This document shows positions 8,205 to 15,665 of a DNA stretch of 64,000 nucleotides, piece by piece. The position numbers and the translations under genes were made by a program. The notes under the pieces were generated by a model. That model had not been told where the DNA came from. It did no database searches and was given only the letters and a program-made list of their open reading frames with translations. Within the stretch, counting starts at the first letter, position 1. Each line of letters opens with the position of its first letter. The DNA comes from Pseudomonas sp. RSB 5.4 (lineage in GTDB: Bacteria > Pseudomonadota > Gammaproteobacteria > Pseudomonadales > Pseudomonadaceae), in NCBI RefSeq assembly GCF_037126175.1, contig NZ_CP146986.1, positions 1,454,501 through 1,518,500 on the forward strand, given 5' to 3'.

Positions 8205-8749
8205 AACCCCGGCAACATGGCGGTATGCGGTTCTTCTTTCTGCGCAATAGCCTTTTCATGCCCCAGCAGCCAACGCTTGCGATGAAGGCCCCAGGCATAA
8301 CCCTTAAGGTCTCCATTGCTGGCAATGACCCGATGGCACGGCACGATGATGGCTATCGGATTGGCGCCATTTGCCGCTCCTACGTCGATGGCAGCACGCG
8401 GATCATCAAATCCCAACTCCTTGGCAATCTTTCCATACGTCGTAGTCTGGCCCGCCGGGATTCGGCGAAGTGCAGCCCAGACGCCACGTTGCAGTTCCGA
8501 ACCGGCAGTTGCAGTTCGCAGCGAATTTAACGCCTCCCATTCACCCTGGAAGTAGCGAGCCAGTGCATCTGCGATCTCTGTTGGAGCTTGCTTTTCAGTC
8601 AGTTCCACCTCGTCATAGTGCTGGCGTAAAACGCGCTGTAATCTTGACTGGTGGTCAACGAAATCGAGTGCACGCAAAGTATCATTTGCATCGGTGACGA
8701 GCAGTATGGCGCCCAATGGCGAATCCAAATGGCTCAGGAACAGGTTCAT
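8201..8749 (-). CDS. ogt: Methylated-DNA--protein-cysteine methyltransferase (Ogt type)
   Basis: About 182 aa. A suicide enzyme that transfers the O6-alkyl group from guanine to its own Cys in the PCHRVIASNGDLKGYAWG motif. It has the N-terminal ribonuclease-H-like domain (SPLGAILLVTD) and the C-terminal active-site domain. The start at 8749 was chosen because AAGGAG stands 6 bp before it. A longer reading from 8782 lacks such a site. It is the second gene of the promoter B operon, after a 63-aa ORF and before alkA. Confidence 0.9.
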   Translation of the reverse strand: MNLFLSHLDSPLGAILLVTDANDTLRALDFVDHQSRLQRVLRQHYDEVELTEKQAPTEIADALARYFQGEWEALNSLRTATAGSELQRGVWAALRRIPAGQTTTYGKIAKELGFDDPRAAIDVGAANGANPIAIIVPCHRVIASNGDLKGYAWGLHRKRWLLGHEKAIAQKEEPHTAMLPGF

Positions 8750-8790
8750 GATGCACTCCTTATTTAATCGGCTTGGTGGCATCTGATTGC

Positions 8791-8982
8791 CTACTTCAAA
8801 CGGGTCACACCCACGTTGCCGAAAAGAAAGGCTTCGCCGCTTTCCAGATGCAACTCGGGATCACCGTTCTCGTTGATCCGCCATTGCGCCGCCCCGGCAC
8901 TCACCAGCGATTGGCAATAGGTTTCGACCTGGCGGCGCTCCTCGGAGAGCCATTCCATCTTGTCTGTGGATGTCGTGTTCAT
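8791..8982 (-). CDS. Small hypothetical protein in alkylation-repair operon
   Basis: A 63-aa protein with no recognised family. It is predicted mixed helix and strand, with the segment NENGDPELHLESGEAFLFGNVGVTRL near the C-terminus (read in parts). The ATG at 8982 has GAGG 6 bp upstream. It is the first gene after promoter B, followed 41 bp later by ogt and alkA, so it is likely induced with them. Confidence 0.6.
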   Translation of the reverse strand: MNTTSTDKMEWLSEERRQVETYCQSLVSAGAAQWRINENGDPELHLESGEAFLFGNVGVTRLK

Positions 8983-9005
8983 TTGTAACCTCGCCTGCTG
9001 CGATC

Positions 9006-9046
9006 ACTCTAGTGACTTCGCAGCTAGTAGAAACTCCGAACCTTGC
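9006..9046 (-). promoter_or_regulatory. Putative Ada-box promoter B (small ORF-ogt-alkA)
   Basis: Minus-strand box GCAAGGTTCGGAGTT (9046-9032), then 20 bp, then TAGAGT (9011-9006). The ATG at 8982 follows. Identical geometry to promoters A, C, D and E. Confidence 0.68.
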
Positions 9047-9062
9047 TTTTGAACTCTCAAAA

Positions 9063-9707
9063 TCATCCCGCTTTGCGGAAAGTGAAATTGATGCGCTGGC
9101 TGCCAAGCAGCGGATGAGGGTCGTCTTGGAGCGGCATCACACCGTGGTAGCGAAGGCGATCCGTTCCGCCCCACACCACAACGTCCCCGTGGTGCAACGG
9201 CACCTTTACCGTAGGGTCGGTGCGTGCATGGCCGCCGAACTGGAATTTGGCTCGCATGCCCAGGGAAACTGAAACGATGGGATGCTCATAGTCCCGCTCA
9301 TTTTTGTCCTGGTGCAACGAAAGCCTGCTACCGGGTAAGTAGCGGTTGACTAAGCAGGCGTCCGGCTCGAAGTTGTCATATCCCGCATTCGTCGCGGCAT
9401 CGCTCGCCAGCCGGGTAAATACCTCCGGCATGACTGGCCAAGGTTTGCCGGTGTCGGGATCGTGGGAGATATAGCGATAACCACGTCGATCGGTCGTCCA
9501 ACCCAGCGAGCCGCAGTTCGTCAGCGCGACTGACATGGTAAACCCACCCGGGGTCACCATGTACCGGAAGGGCGACACGGCAGTGATGGCTTCAATGGCA
9601 GTCATCAACTCGGACATGTAAGGCAATGCGAATTCGCGCAATACGATAGCGGAAGGCCCCAGACGCAGGTTTTGCGCTGGTGTCTCGAAAAGTTCAAGTG
9701 TTCTCAT
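9063..9707 (-). CDS. alkB: AlkB: 2OG/Fe(II) DNA repair dioxygenase
   Basis: About 214 aa. AlkB oxidatively removes methyl groups from 1-methyladenine and 3-methylcytosine in DNA and RNA. The ligands H132-Q-D134 (SLHQDKNERDY) and H188 (RLRYHGV) are present, as is the C-terminal R-x5-R signature (SQRINFTFRKAG). The GYRYI segment matches the substrate lid of E. coli AlkB. The ATG at 9707 has GAGG 5 bp before it. A GTG at 9713 would overlap the upstream stop. It is the last gene of the promoter C operon. Confidence 0.92.
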   Translation of the reverse strand: MRTLELFETPAQNLRLGPSAIVLREFALPYMSELMTAIEAITAVSPFRYMVTPGGFTMSVALTNCGSLGWTTDRRGYRYISHDPDTGKPWPVMPEVFTRLASDAATNAGYDNFEPDACLVNRYLPGSRLSLHQDKNERDYEHPIVSVSLGMRAKFQFGGHARTDPTVKVPLHHGDVVVWGGTDRLRYHGVMPLQDDPHPLLGSQRINFTFRKAG

Positions 9708-9709
9708 GT

Positions 9710-10432
9710 TCACCTCGCGTCGTGAAAAATGAGGCCCACGGTATGGCGCTGGCCGCTACGGATGCGGCTAACGCCGTGTCGCATCGCGACCTTGCGGGCA
9801 CCTCGCAGGCCCGTCGCCGGCCGTTGATTGACAGTGAACACAACGGCATCCCCTTGGTGCAGTGAGACAACTTCCGCACGCTGGCCCTTGGTTGAAAGCT
9901 CCGTCATCACGAACTCACCACCGGCGAAATCCTTGCCGGGTTCCGATAGCAGGATGGCCACCTGGAGCGGAAAGACATGCTCACCGTAGAGGTCTTGATG
10001 GAGGCAGTTGTAGTCACCTTCGCCATATTTAAGGATCAGTGGCGTTGGCCGCGTTTGGCCAGCCTCGTGACATCGCTTCAGAAAGACGGCCAGATCGCGG
10101 GGGTACTGCACGTCGATCCCTAATTTCAAGTTCCAACGATTGGCAATCGGCGCGAGCCTGGAATAAATCGCGTGACGGAGTTGGTCGAGCAGCGGCGGCA
10201 GCGGGTACGCGAAATATTTGTATTCGCCACGCCCGAATCCGTGCCGAGCCATTACGATACGCGAGCGATAACCCTCTTCCAGTGGATAGAGCGCGGCGAG
10301 TGTCGCGCACTGTCCCGCAGTCAAAAGGCCGGGCAGCAGCACGTTTCCGTGAGCCTCAAGCGAACGCTCGATACTCGCCCAGTCGCAGGAATTGAGTGTC
10401 GTGACATTGTCGAGACTCGCCGCAGCGTTCAC
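9710..10432 (-). CDS. 2OG-Fe(II) oxygenase (paralogue 3)
   Basis: A 240-aa 2-oxoglutarate oxygenase closely related to the protein at 4608-5366. It shares GFGRGEYKYFAYPLP, the H145-Q-D147 iron motif, a second His in MRHGVS, and the GQRHTVGLIFHDA end. It lies between ogt-like and alkB genes with a 4-bp overlap upstream and direct contact downstream, so it is an integral operon member. Three paralogues in one repair island point to a repair or detoxification task, but the substrate is not deducible. Confidence 0.82.
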   Translation of the reverse strand: MNAAASLDNVTTLNSCDWASIERSLEAHGNVLLPGLLTAGQCATLAALYPLEEGYRSRIVMARHGFGRGEYKYFAYPLPPLLDQLRHAIYSRLAPIANRWNLKLGIDVQYPRDLAVFLKRCHEAGQTRPTPLILKYGEGDYNCLHQDLYGEHVFPLQVAILLSEPGKDFAGGEFVMTELSTKGQRAEVVSLHQGDAVVFTVNQRPATGLRGARKVAMRHGVSRIRSGQRHTVGLIFHDAR

Positions 10433-11010
10433 TCCGAAAACTCCATGCTTCGCTTGGTGGACTCATCTTTGAGCAATGAACGTTTGCGTTCGATACCCCA
10501 GCGGTAGCCGGAGATCGAACCGTCACGACGCACCACGCGATGGCAAGGAATGGCAATGGCCAGCACGTTGGCTGCACAGGCTCCCGCTACGGCGCGAACT
10601 GCCTCTGGCACACCGAGGCCCCGTGCCACATCGCTGTAGCTACAGGTCTTGCCTGCCGGGATGTCGCAAAGCGCCTGCCAAACTTTCTGCTGAAAAACGG
10701 TGCCGCCAATATCGAGGTGGATAACACCTGCGAACATCTGATTGTCGATGAAACCGATGACCCGATTGAGTTCGTGTTCTAGAGAGGCTTGATCAGCTTG
10801 CAGTTCAACATTCGCAAATTCGGCCGCGAGCTGCTCACGCAGTTCTTGCGCGTCGTCGCCGAGAAAGATGGTGCAGATGCCACGCTGACTACGGCCGATA
10901 AGAACCTTACCCATCGCTGATTGGCTGACGGCGAATTGAATGGGGCCTTCCACTTTGCTGCCCGGAATGCGGAAGTTGTACTTGAAAGGAGAACGGGAGG
11001 GAGTGTTCAT
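10429..11010 (-). CDS. Ada C-terminal-like O6-alkylguanine-DNA methyltransferase
   Basis: A 193-aa methyltransferase with PCHRVVRRDGSISGYRWG around the acceptor Cys. Its first 100 residues (SQRGICTIFLGDD and neighbours) match the corresponding part of the Ada protein in this island better than the Ogt at 8201. It therefore looks like a duplicated Ada C-terminal half. It is the first gene after promoter C and is followed by an oxygenase and alkB. The ribosome-binding site before ATG 11010 is weak. Confidence 0.88.
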   Translation of the reverse strand: MNTPSRSPFKYNFRIPGSKVEGPIQFAVSQSAMGKVLIGRSQRGICTIFLGDDAQELREQLAAEFANVELQADQASLEHELNRVIGFIDNQMFAGVIHLDIGGTVFQQKVWQALCDIPAGKTCSYSDVARGLGVPEAVRAVAGACAANVLAIAIPCHRVVRRDGSISGYRWGIERKRSLLKDESTKRSMEFSE

Positions 11011-11043
11011 GACCTTGGCTCTTATCGGTTGGCGAGTGAGTTC

Positions 11044-11084
11044 AGTCTAGGGGTCGCTCTCTTCCTTGAAACTCCGCTCCTTGC
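11044..11084 (-). promoter_or_regulatory. Putative Ada-box promoter C (methyltransferase-oxygenase-alkB)
   Basis: Minus-strand box GCAAGGAGCGGAGTT (11084-11070), 20 bp, then TAGACT (11049-11044). The ATG at 11010 follows. Confidence 0.68.
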
Positions 11085-11103
11085 GGTCAAACTCTTTGGC
11101 TAG

Positions 11104-11676
11104 CTACCAGCCTGGGTATCTGGCGACGAGTTGCAGCCACAACGAGAGACACCCCGCGTCGTGCATGTAGTGCAGCGCTTCAGAGGCCTTCCACGTACAG
11201 GGGACTCGCCGCAGCCAGATCGAATCAGGGCCTGAGCGATACATCCAGACAATGGTGGTAACTACCATTTGTTGTTCTGGCGACATGGCCCGAAAATCGG
11301 CGCGCCATCGCGCCATTTCTTCCGGATAGTTTTCGCCAGTGCACGCGTTGTAGGCAGAGGGGTAAACGCTTCGGTGATATTCGCCGTCGCCTGTTTTCGC
11401 AAACAGATTGAATAGTTTCAATTGTCGTATGGTTTGTTGCAGAGCTTCATGGAAGCGTTCCGGAGATCGCTCAAATGGGTAGACGGAATTCGACAGGGCG
11501 TCGATCTGTGCAGCCTCTTCGAGATCGAGATCCAGAAGCCACAATACAAGGTGTTCAAGTCGCATCTCATCCAGGCGCGAACTGGTAGCAGCCGGAGAGA
11601 GCGAGTCCTGTTTTACTGCCTTAACCCAAGCAATGAGTGATTGCGTCAAAGAGTCGGTCTGTGCAGTTTCGGTCAT
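11104..11676 (-). CDS. Hypothetical protein in repair island
   Basis: About 190 aa, soluble, with no recognised family. Features are a helical N-terminal half and a C-terminal region rich in Trp and Tyr (IVWMYRSGPDSIWLRR). The length is typical of a DUF3775-like small helical protein, but I cannot confirm any family. The start at 11676 (MTETAQ) is preferred over an upstream GTG at 11748. It sits between promoter C and the cytidylyltransferase gene and has no Ada-type box of its own. Confidence 0.6.
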   Translation of the reverse strand: MTETAQTDSLTQSLIAWVKAVKQDSLSPAATSSRLDEMRLEHLVLWLLDLDLEEAAQIDALSNSVYPFERSPERFHEALQQTIRQLKLFNLFAKTGDGEYHRSVYPSAYNACTGENYPEEMARWRADFRAMSPEQQMVVTTIVWMYRSGPDSIWLRRVPCTWKASEALHYMHDAGCLSLWLQLVARYPGW

Positions 11677-11763
11677 AGTGCTGGTTTCATTTAAAAAGGG
11701 ATGCAGCAGAGCAGATACAGGTGCCAGCGGTGAGGAGTTGGCACCCACCCGATGCTGCGTTGG

Positions 11764-12237
11764 TCAGAAGGTAAAAGCGGTGTCCACAACGCGGTGGTGT
11801 CGGCGCAATCGACTGGCTATTTCATCGATGTTTTTTAGTGTGCGTCGCAGCGTGCTGCTTGATGTTATTTGTCCGTATGGTAGATAAACAATCTCCACAC
11901 CAAGCACGTCGAAGCGTCGTTCGAGTTGGTTACCTTTCTCCGTGCCTTTCCAGTCATCACCCTTGAATATCACGTTGAATCGGAGGTCTTTCCAGATCGC
12001 CACTTTGTCGTTGGTGAATGCCGGATAGGCCGCATCGACGTGACGGACGTTGCGTACGATCTCCAACCGCTCGACAAGCGGAATAACAGGCTTCACCCCC
12101 TTGTACTCAATCAGAACGTCGTCAGCCACAACACCGGCGATGAGGAAGTCGCATCTCTCTTTGGCTTGCCTCAAAAGATTGAGGTGTCCGATGTGAAACA
12201 GGTCGTAGGCGCCAGGTGCGTAGCCGATTCGAATCAT
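11764..12237 (-). CDS. Glycerol-3-phosphate cytidylyltransferase-like (TagD family)
   Basis: A 157-aa nucleotidyltransferase. HIGHLNLL (near residue 16) is the CTP-binding HxGH motif, and TSSSTLRR near residue 125 matches the ISSSxLR motif of TagD. Enzymes of this family make CDP-glycerol or related CDP-alcohols from CTP. The C-terminal extension of about 25 residues is basic. No polymerase or wall-teichoic-like genes are nearby, so the pathway is unknown. It is separated by 87 bp from the hypothetical gene downstream. Confidence 0.85.
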   Translation of the reverse strand: MIRIGYAPGAYDLFHIGHLNLLRQAKERCDFLIAGVVADDVLIEYKGVKPVIPLVERLEIVRNVRHVDAAYPAFTNDKVAIWKDLRFNVIFKGDDWKGTEKGNQLERRFDVLGVEIVYLPYGQITSSSTLRRTLKNIDEIASRLRRHHRVVDTAFTF

Positions 12238-12462
12238 GGCGGTGGTGTCTTTTCCCGGGGGTTGAGAGTTAGACAGTGGAGATCTATCGCTGCAACGGGT
12301 TAGGGGCGCTCCGTTTCCTGCTCAGAAACTCAGAAAATGTGGAGAGCAAAGTAGAACGCTCAATGCGAAGAAGGCCGGCAAAAATGCGGGCCTCCTTGCG
12401 CAGGTCAGGAGCAGTGTTCCACGCTTAACAAGAATGGAATGACTTTCCTTGTTTTGTGAATA

Positions 12463-12930
12463 TCAAGCATCACCGTTAGTGGTTGTCGCTTTGATCAGAC
12501 CCAGTTGAGTCAGGGCTGCGACGCCATCATCGAGACCGCGCTCTTCCACGATCTTGCCGTCAATCACCTTCAACACCGTGGTGCCGGTGAAGTGCATTTT
12601 GCGACCCGTTGCGGCAGGCAGACCACCGATGAGAAAGTCGTCGTGAGCCGGGCCGGTGTGAGTACCACCACCTTCCCACTGACCCACTACGTAATCCCCT
12701 TCGGCGATCAGGTCGGCTGTGCCCCAGAAATTGAGATCAGGGAATGCCCTACGGAAATCGGTCATGAACGCCTTGATGTCATCGCGGCCACGGCGAGGTT
12801 CGTGCAGAGAGTAGTGAAGCAGCATGTCGGGAGCGGCGATTTCGTCAATGACCGCCAGGTTTGGATTCTTGCCCCAGAACTCGGTGAACCAGCGGCCGAC
12901 GACGGCCTTGTTTTGTTCTTCGTTGCTCAT
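12463..12930 (-). CDS. SnoaL-like / ester cyclase family protein
   Basis: A 155-aa NTF2-fold protein of the SnoaL-like polyketide cyclase or 'ester cyclase' group. It shows typical segments FRRAFPDLNFWGTADLIAEGDYV and TGRKMHFTGTTVLKVIDGKI (read in parts). Members are small alpha+beta barrels with diverse roles. The start at 12930 (MSNEEQNK) has GAGGA 8 bp upstream. It stands alone behind promoter D, so it is a likely new member of the Ada regulon. Confidence 0.8.
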   Translation of the reverse strand: MSNEEQNKAVVGRWFTEFWGKNPNLAVIDEIAAPDMLLHYSLHEPRRGRDDIKAFMTDFRRAFPDLNFWGTADLIAEGDYVVGQWEGGGTHTGPAHDDFLIGGLPAATGRKMHFTGTTVLKVIDGKIVEERGLDDGVAALTQLGLIKATTTNGDA

Positions 12931-12991
12931 TTCGACAATCCTCGTAAGTAGTCTCGAAAAGGGCATCGACACATTCGATGACCTTGGTGCA

Positions 12992-13032
12992 ACGATAAGC
13001 ACCAGGTCGGGATTCGAAACTCCGATTCTTGC
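12992..13032 (-). promoter_or_regulatory. Putative Ada-box promoter D (SnoaL-like gene)
   Basis: Minus-strand box GCAAGAATCGGAGTT (13032-13018), identical to that of ada, then 20 bp, then TATCGT (12997-12992). The gene start at 12930 follows. Confidence 0.68.
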
Positions 13033-13176
13033 TGCACAAACTAGGTTGAAGGTTTGGTCGATGCGATGGAGCCCACCACTCCTCAGAGGGCACCTGATCA
13101 CCTTGGAGACATGCTCATTGCATTCGAACACCCTGACGCGTCGAGGCCAGTTGCACCATCCCGATCTATTTATTGT

Positions 13177-13923
13177 TTAAGCCCTTAGCAGGCGAGGATC
13201 CTGGATATAGAAATCTTTCACCAGCGAGGCCAACCGCTCCAACTTAGTGTCACGAATACCGTTCGCGTGCAGGCTGTCACAGGTTCGAAACAGGTAATCA
13301 GCTGAGCTTCCAAGTCCTCCAGATGCAGTTGCCAGTCTATACACCACCGTATCTTCATCAAGATCGCCAGCGTACTGGGGAGCATCGGCATCAATGATGA
13401 ATGTAATTGCCCACCCTAAATTCTCCCCATCAATGCTTTTTAACTCGATCCAGTGGGGAACATAAGCACCACATACCATTTCTCTTCGCCAGAGCAAAAG
13501 CAATTCGTGCTCGAGGTGAGCCTCCGCTAATTTGTAGGCCGCTCCGTAGCAGGAGCCCCCCCGATCCAATGCAAGCATCAATCCTGGGCGATCGGCTGTT
13601 GCACGAAGCGCTGTGATTGATAGACAGAACGATCGGTGCCAACCGTCGATTCTGGCAATACGTCTTTCCACGGAATCAATCGCCGGATTCCAGATCAACG
13701 ATCCGTAGCCGAAGACCCAAACATCACCGCGTGGCCGTAACGACAACATCTTACTCAGCGATGCTTTTCGGTCGGCGTCTGTGAGGAGCTTCAAGTTTGG
13801 AGAATCAATGGCAGCAAGCACCTCGATGCGCCCTCCTTCAACCAAATCACGAGTCAGCAAAGGTGACGGATTTTGTTTTTCTCTTCTTGCTGATTGCTGC
13901 GCAGAAGAAATGCTGGCGGTCAT
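13177..13923 (-). CDS. Gamma-glutamylcyclotransferase (ChaC-like)
   Basis: About 248 aa. The VFGYGSLIWNP motif is the signature of the ChaC/GGCT family, which cleaves glutathione to 5-oxoproline and Cys-Gly. A Glu in the LWRREM segment fits the catalytic acid. The start at 13923 (MTASIS) has GAGG 5 bp before it. An upstream ATG at 13941 is less good. It is preceded by promoter E, which links glutathione turnover to the alkylation response. That is chemically sensible because glutathione traps alkylators (inference). Confidence 0.87.
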   Translation of the reverse strand: MTASISSAQQSARREKQNPSPLLTRDLVEGGRIEVLAAIDSPNLKLLTDADRKASLSKMLSLRPRGDVWVFGYGSLIWNPAIDSVERRIARIDGWHRSFCLSITALRATADRPGLMLALDRGGSCYGAAYKLAEAHLEHELLLLWRREMVCGAYVPHWIELKSIDGENLGWAITFIIDADAPQYAGDLDEDTVVYRLATASGGLGSSADYLFRTCDSLHANGIRDTKLERLASLVKDFYIQDPRLLRA

Positions 13924-13982
13924 ATTTACCTCGTGGGGCATTTGTGGCGATGCGCTAGGATTACACCTGCGCTTTAAGAGCC

Positions 13983-14023
13983 ACTTTGCCTACGAGGTGA
14001 ATTGGGGTAACTCCGATTCTTGC
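13983..14023 (-). promoter_or_regulatory. Putative Ada-box promoter E (chaC-like gene)
   Basis: Minus-strand box GCAAGAATCGGAGTT (14023-14009), identical to boxes A and D. After 20 bp comes CAAAGT (13988-13983), a poorer -10 than in the other four copies. Confidence 0.6.
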
Positions 14024-14162
14024 GCGTGGAAGAGGGTGTTTCTCACGACTCGAGTCGCATGCCTCTCGTGACTGCGGCTCGAACTGGTCAAGTCGAACGC
14101 AGATGACTCGTCAAGTACATACATTTACGTATCTGAGGAATGTCCGCTTCACGGGCCGTCTT

Positions 14163-14289
14163 ATTCACCCCTTTCTCAACCCATCAAATACCTTCGCCGA
14201 GCATAGAGTCGCCGACGCCGAGAAAGCGGGTTGTGTCAGTAGTAGCCCAAGGACGCCTGCAGCCAGCCATTTTTTACTGAACGAGCCAT
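14163..14289 (-). pseudogene. Small secreted protein gene, frameshifted
   Basis: On the minus strand an ATG at 14289 with GGAGG upstream opens a 17-codon frame (MARSVKNGW). A neighbouring frame continues as a clear Sec signal peptide, KKWLAAGVLGLLLTQPAFSA, followed by about 17 residues and a stop. One missing base after the third codon would join them. Upstream, 14349-14370 carries a weaker copy of the Ada-type box (CGGAGTT present, GCAAG absent). Probably a decayed periplasmic protein gene. Confidence 0.35.
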
Positions 14290-14370
14290 GCCGGTTTCCT
14301 CCGGAACTCGATGACTAAGTCTGCATCAAGCACTGTCAAGAACCCGTTAACTCCGTTTCTGAAAGTCCTT

Positions 14371-14819
14371 CATTTACGACGACAGTTTGTTCAGGGCTAT
14401 GCGAGGTTAACCCGACTCTCGGAGCTAATAGCAAATCAAAAGGCTATTACCTGAATACGATTGCAGTATACGAATGCTAAAGAAGAACGTTCGTAAGCGT
14501 CTGCCGATCACCCCTTACTACGTTGGGCTTTTAGCTGGCGCTACTCCCAGGATCAAAATCGGTTGGTGATCATTGCCACTGCCTCCGCAGGAGACGTCAG
14601 GGCTGTGTCTATATCAAACGGAGCGTTATCCCACGGCTATTCATAATCCAATACAGACTGCCAGGTTGGCGGCGTCGCCAAGGAATATCAATCTTCCTGG
14701 TTTCTAAGCGATTGTCGGGGGCAGTACATTCTCGACCAGGTCAGCGCGTCTTCGATTTGGTATCGAACCCCTCCGAACGAGAGGGGTCTGCCTTTGTACT
14801 ACTCTCGGGAATAGATCCG
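14371..14819. other. Non-coding stretch
   Basis: About 450 bp with no convincing reading frame on either strand. I see no strong terminator or repeat. The promoter of the DUF1206 gene should lie in its right part. Confidence 0.4.
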
Positions 14820-15632
14820 ATGTCCGCGCAACATAGCCTTGTAATACTCGCTCGGGGAGGATACGCCGCTCGAGGAGTGCTTTATTTGATCATCGGTATC
14901 TTCGCGCTGCTGGCAGCACTTGATTCGACAAAACCAAAGGACAGCCACAAGAGCCTGGAAGCTTTACTAAACCAGCCATTCGGATATTTTCTAGTTGGTC
15001 TTGTGGTGGCAGGTCTGCTCGCATTTTCGGCTTGGCGTGTCTTGCAAGCTACGCGAGATGTCGATCATCACGGCAAAGAACTCAAAGGAGTGGTGATTCG
15101 CACTGGTCTGTTTGCCGGAGGTTTGGTCAACGCTGCTCTGGCGTTTTTTGCAATCGGTCTACTCGTTAGCGGTATCAGAAGCTCCGGGGATTCAGGAGGG
15201 CAGACTAAAGACTGGCTAGTGCATCTTCTGTCTTGGGAACACTCGAATTTGTTGGTGTACCTGATCGCTGTCATCCCGCTTGGGGTTGGAATTGCTCACA
15301 TCATCAAAGGATGGAAGGCGTCGTTTGCGAAATATTTTGAAGCCGACGAGGACGTCATGCGGTACGTCCGGCCAGTGTCTCGGTTCGGCCTAATAGCCCG
15401 TGGAGTGGTGTTCATAGAAATTGCCTTCCTGCTGGCAATTAGCGGTTCCACTTATCAAGCCATGGATCCACCTGGTATGAAAGAAGCCCTCGACGCTCTT
15501 CAGAATCTCCCCGCTGGATGGCTGATTTTGATGGTGATGGCTTCGGGGCTGATTGCCTTCTCTGTTTATAGTTTCTCTGAAGCTTTCTGGCGCAAGATCA
15601 ATATGGACGTGCCTGGAGTACCGAGACCTTAG
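14820..15632 (+). CDS. DUF1206 membrane protein
   Basis: About 270 aa with six hydrophobic segments in three pairs. Each pair starts with an ARGGYAARGVLYLIIG-like unit, repeated around residues 15, 100 and 190 (RTGLFAGG, SRFGLIARGVVFIE). This triplicated layout is that of DUF1206, an inner-membrane family of unknown function. The start at 14820 (MSAQHS) is favoured over 14712 because the extra 36 residues look non-native. No partner gene is apparent. Confidence 0.8.
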   Translation: MSAQHSLVILARGGYAARGVLYLIIGIFALLAALDSTKPKDSHKSLEALLNQPFGYFLVGLVVAGLLAFSAWRVLQATRDVDHHGKELKGVVIRTGLFAGGLVNAALAFFAIGLLVSGIRSSGDSGGQTKDWLVHLLSWEHSNLLVYLIAVIPLGVGIAHIIKGWKASFAKYFEADEDVMRYVRPVSRFGLIARGVVFIEIAFLLAISGSTYQAMDPPGMKEALDALQNLPAGWLILMVMASGLIAFSVYSFSEAFWRKINMDVPGVPRP

Positions 15633-15665
15633 GTTGCCGCATTTAACGGTGGTCTGCCTTTCGGG

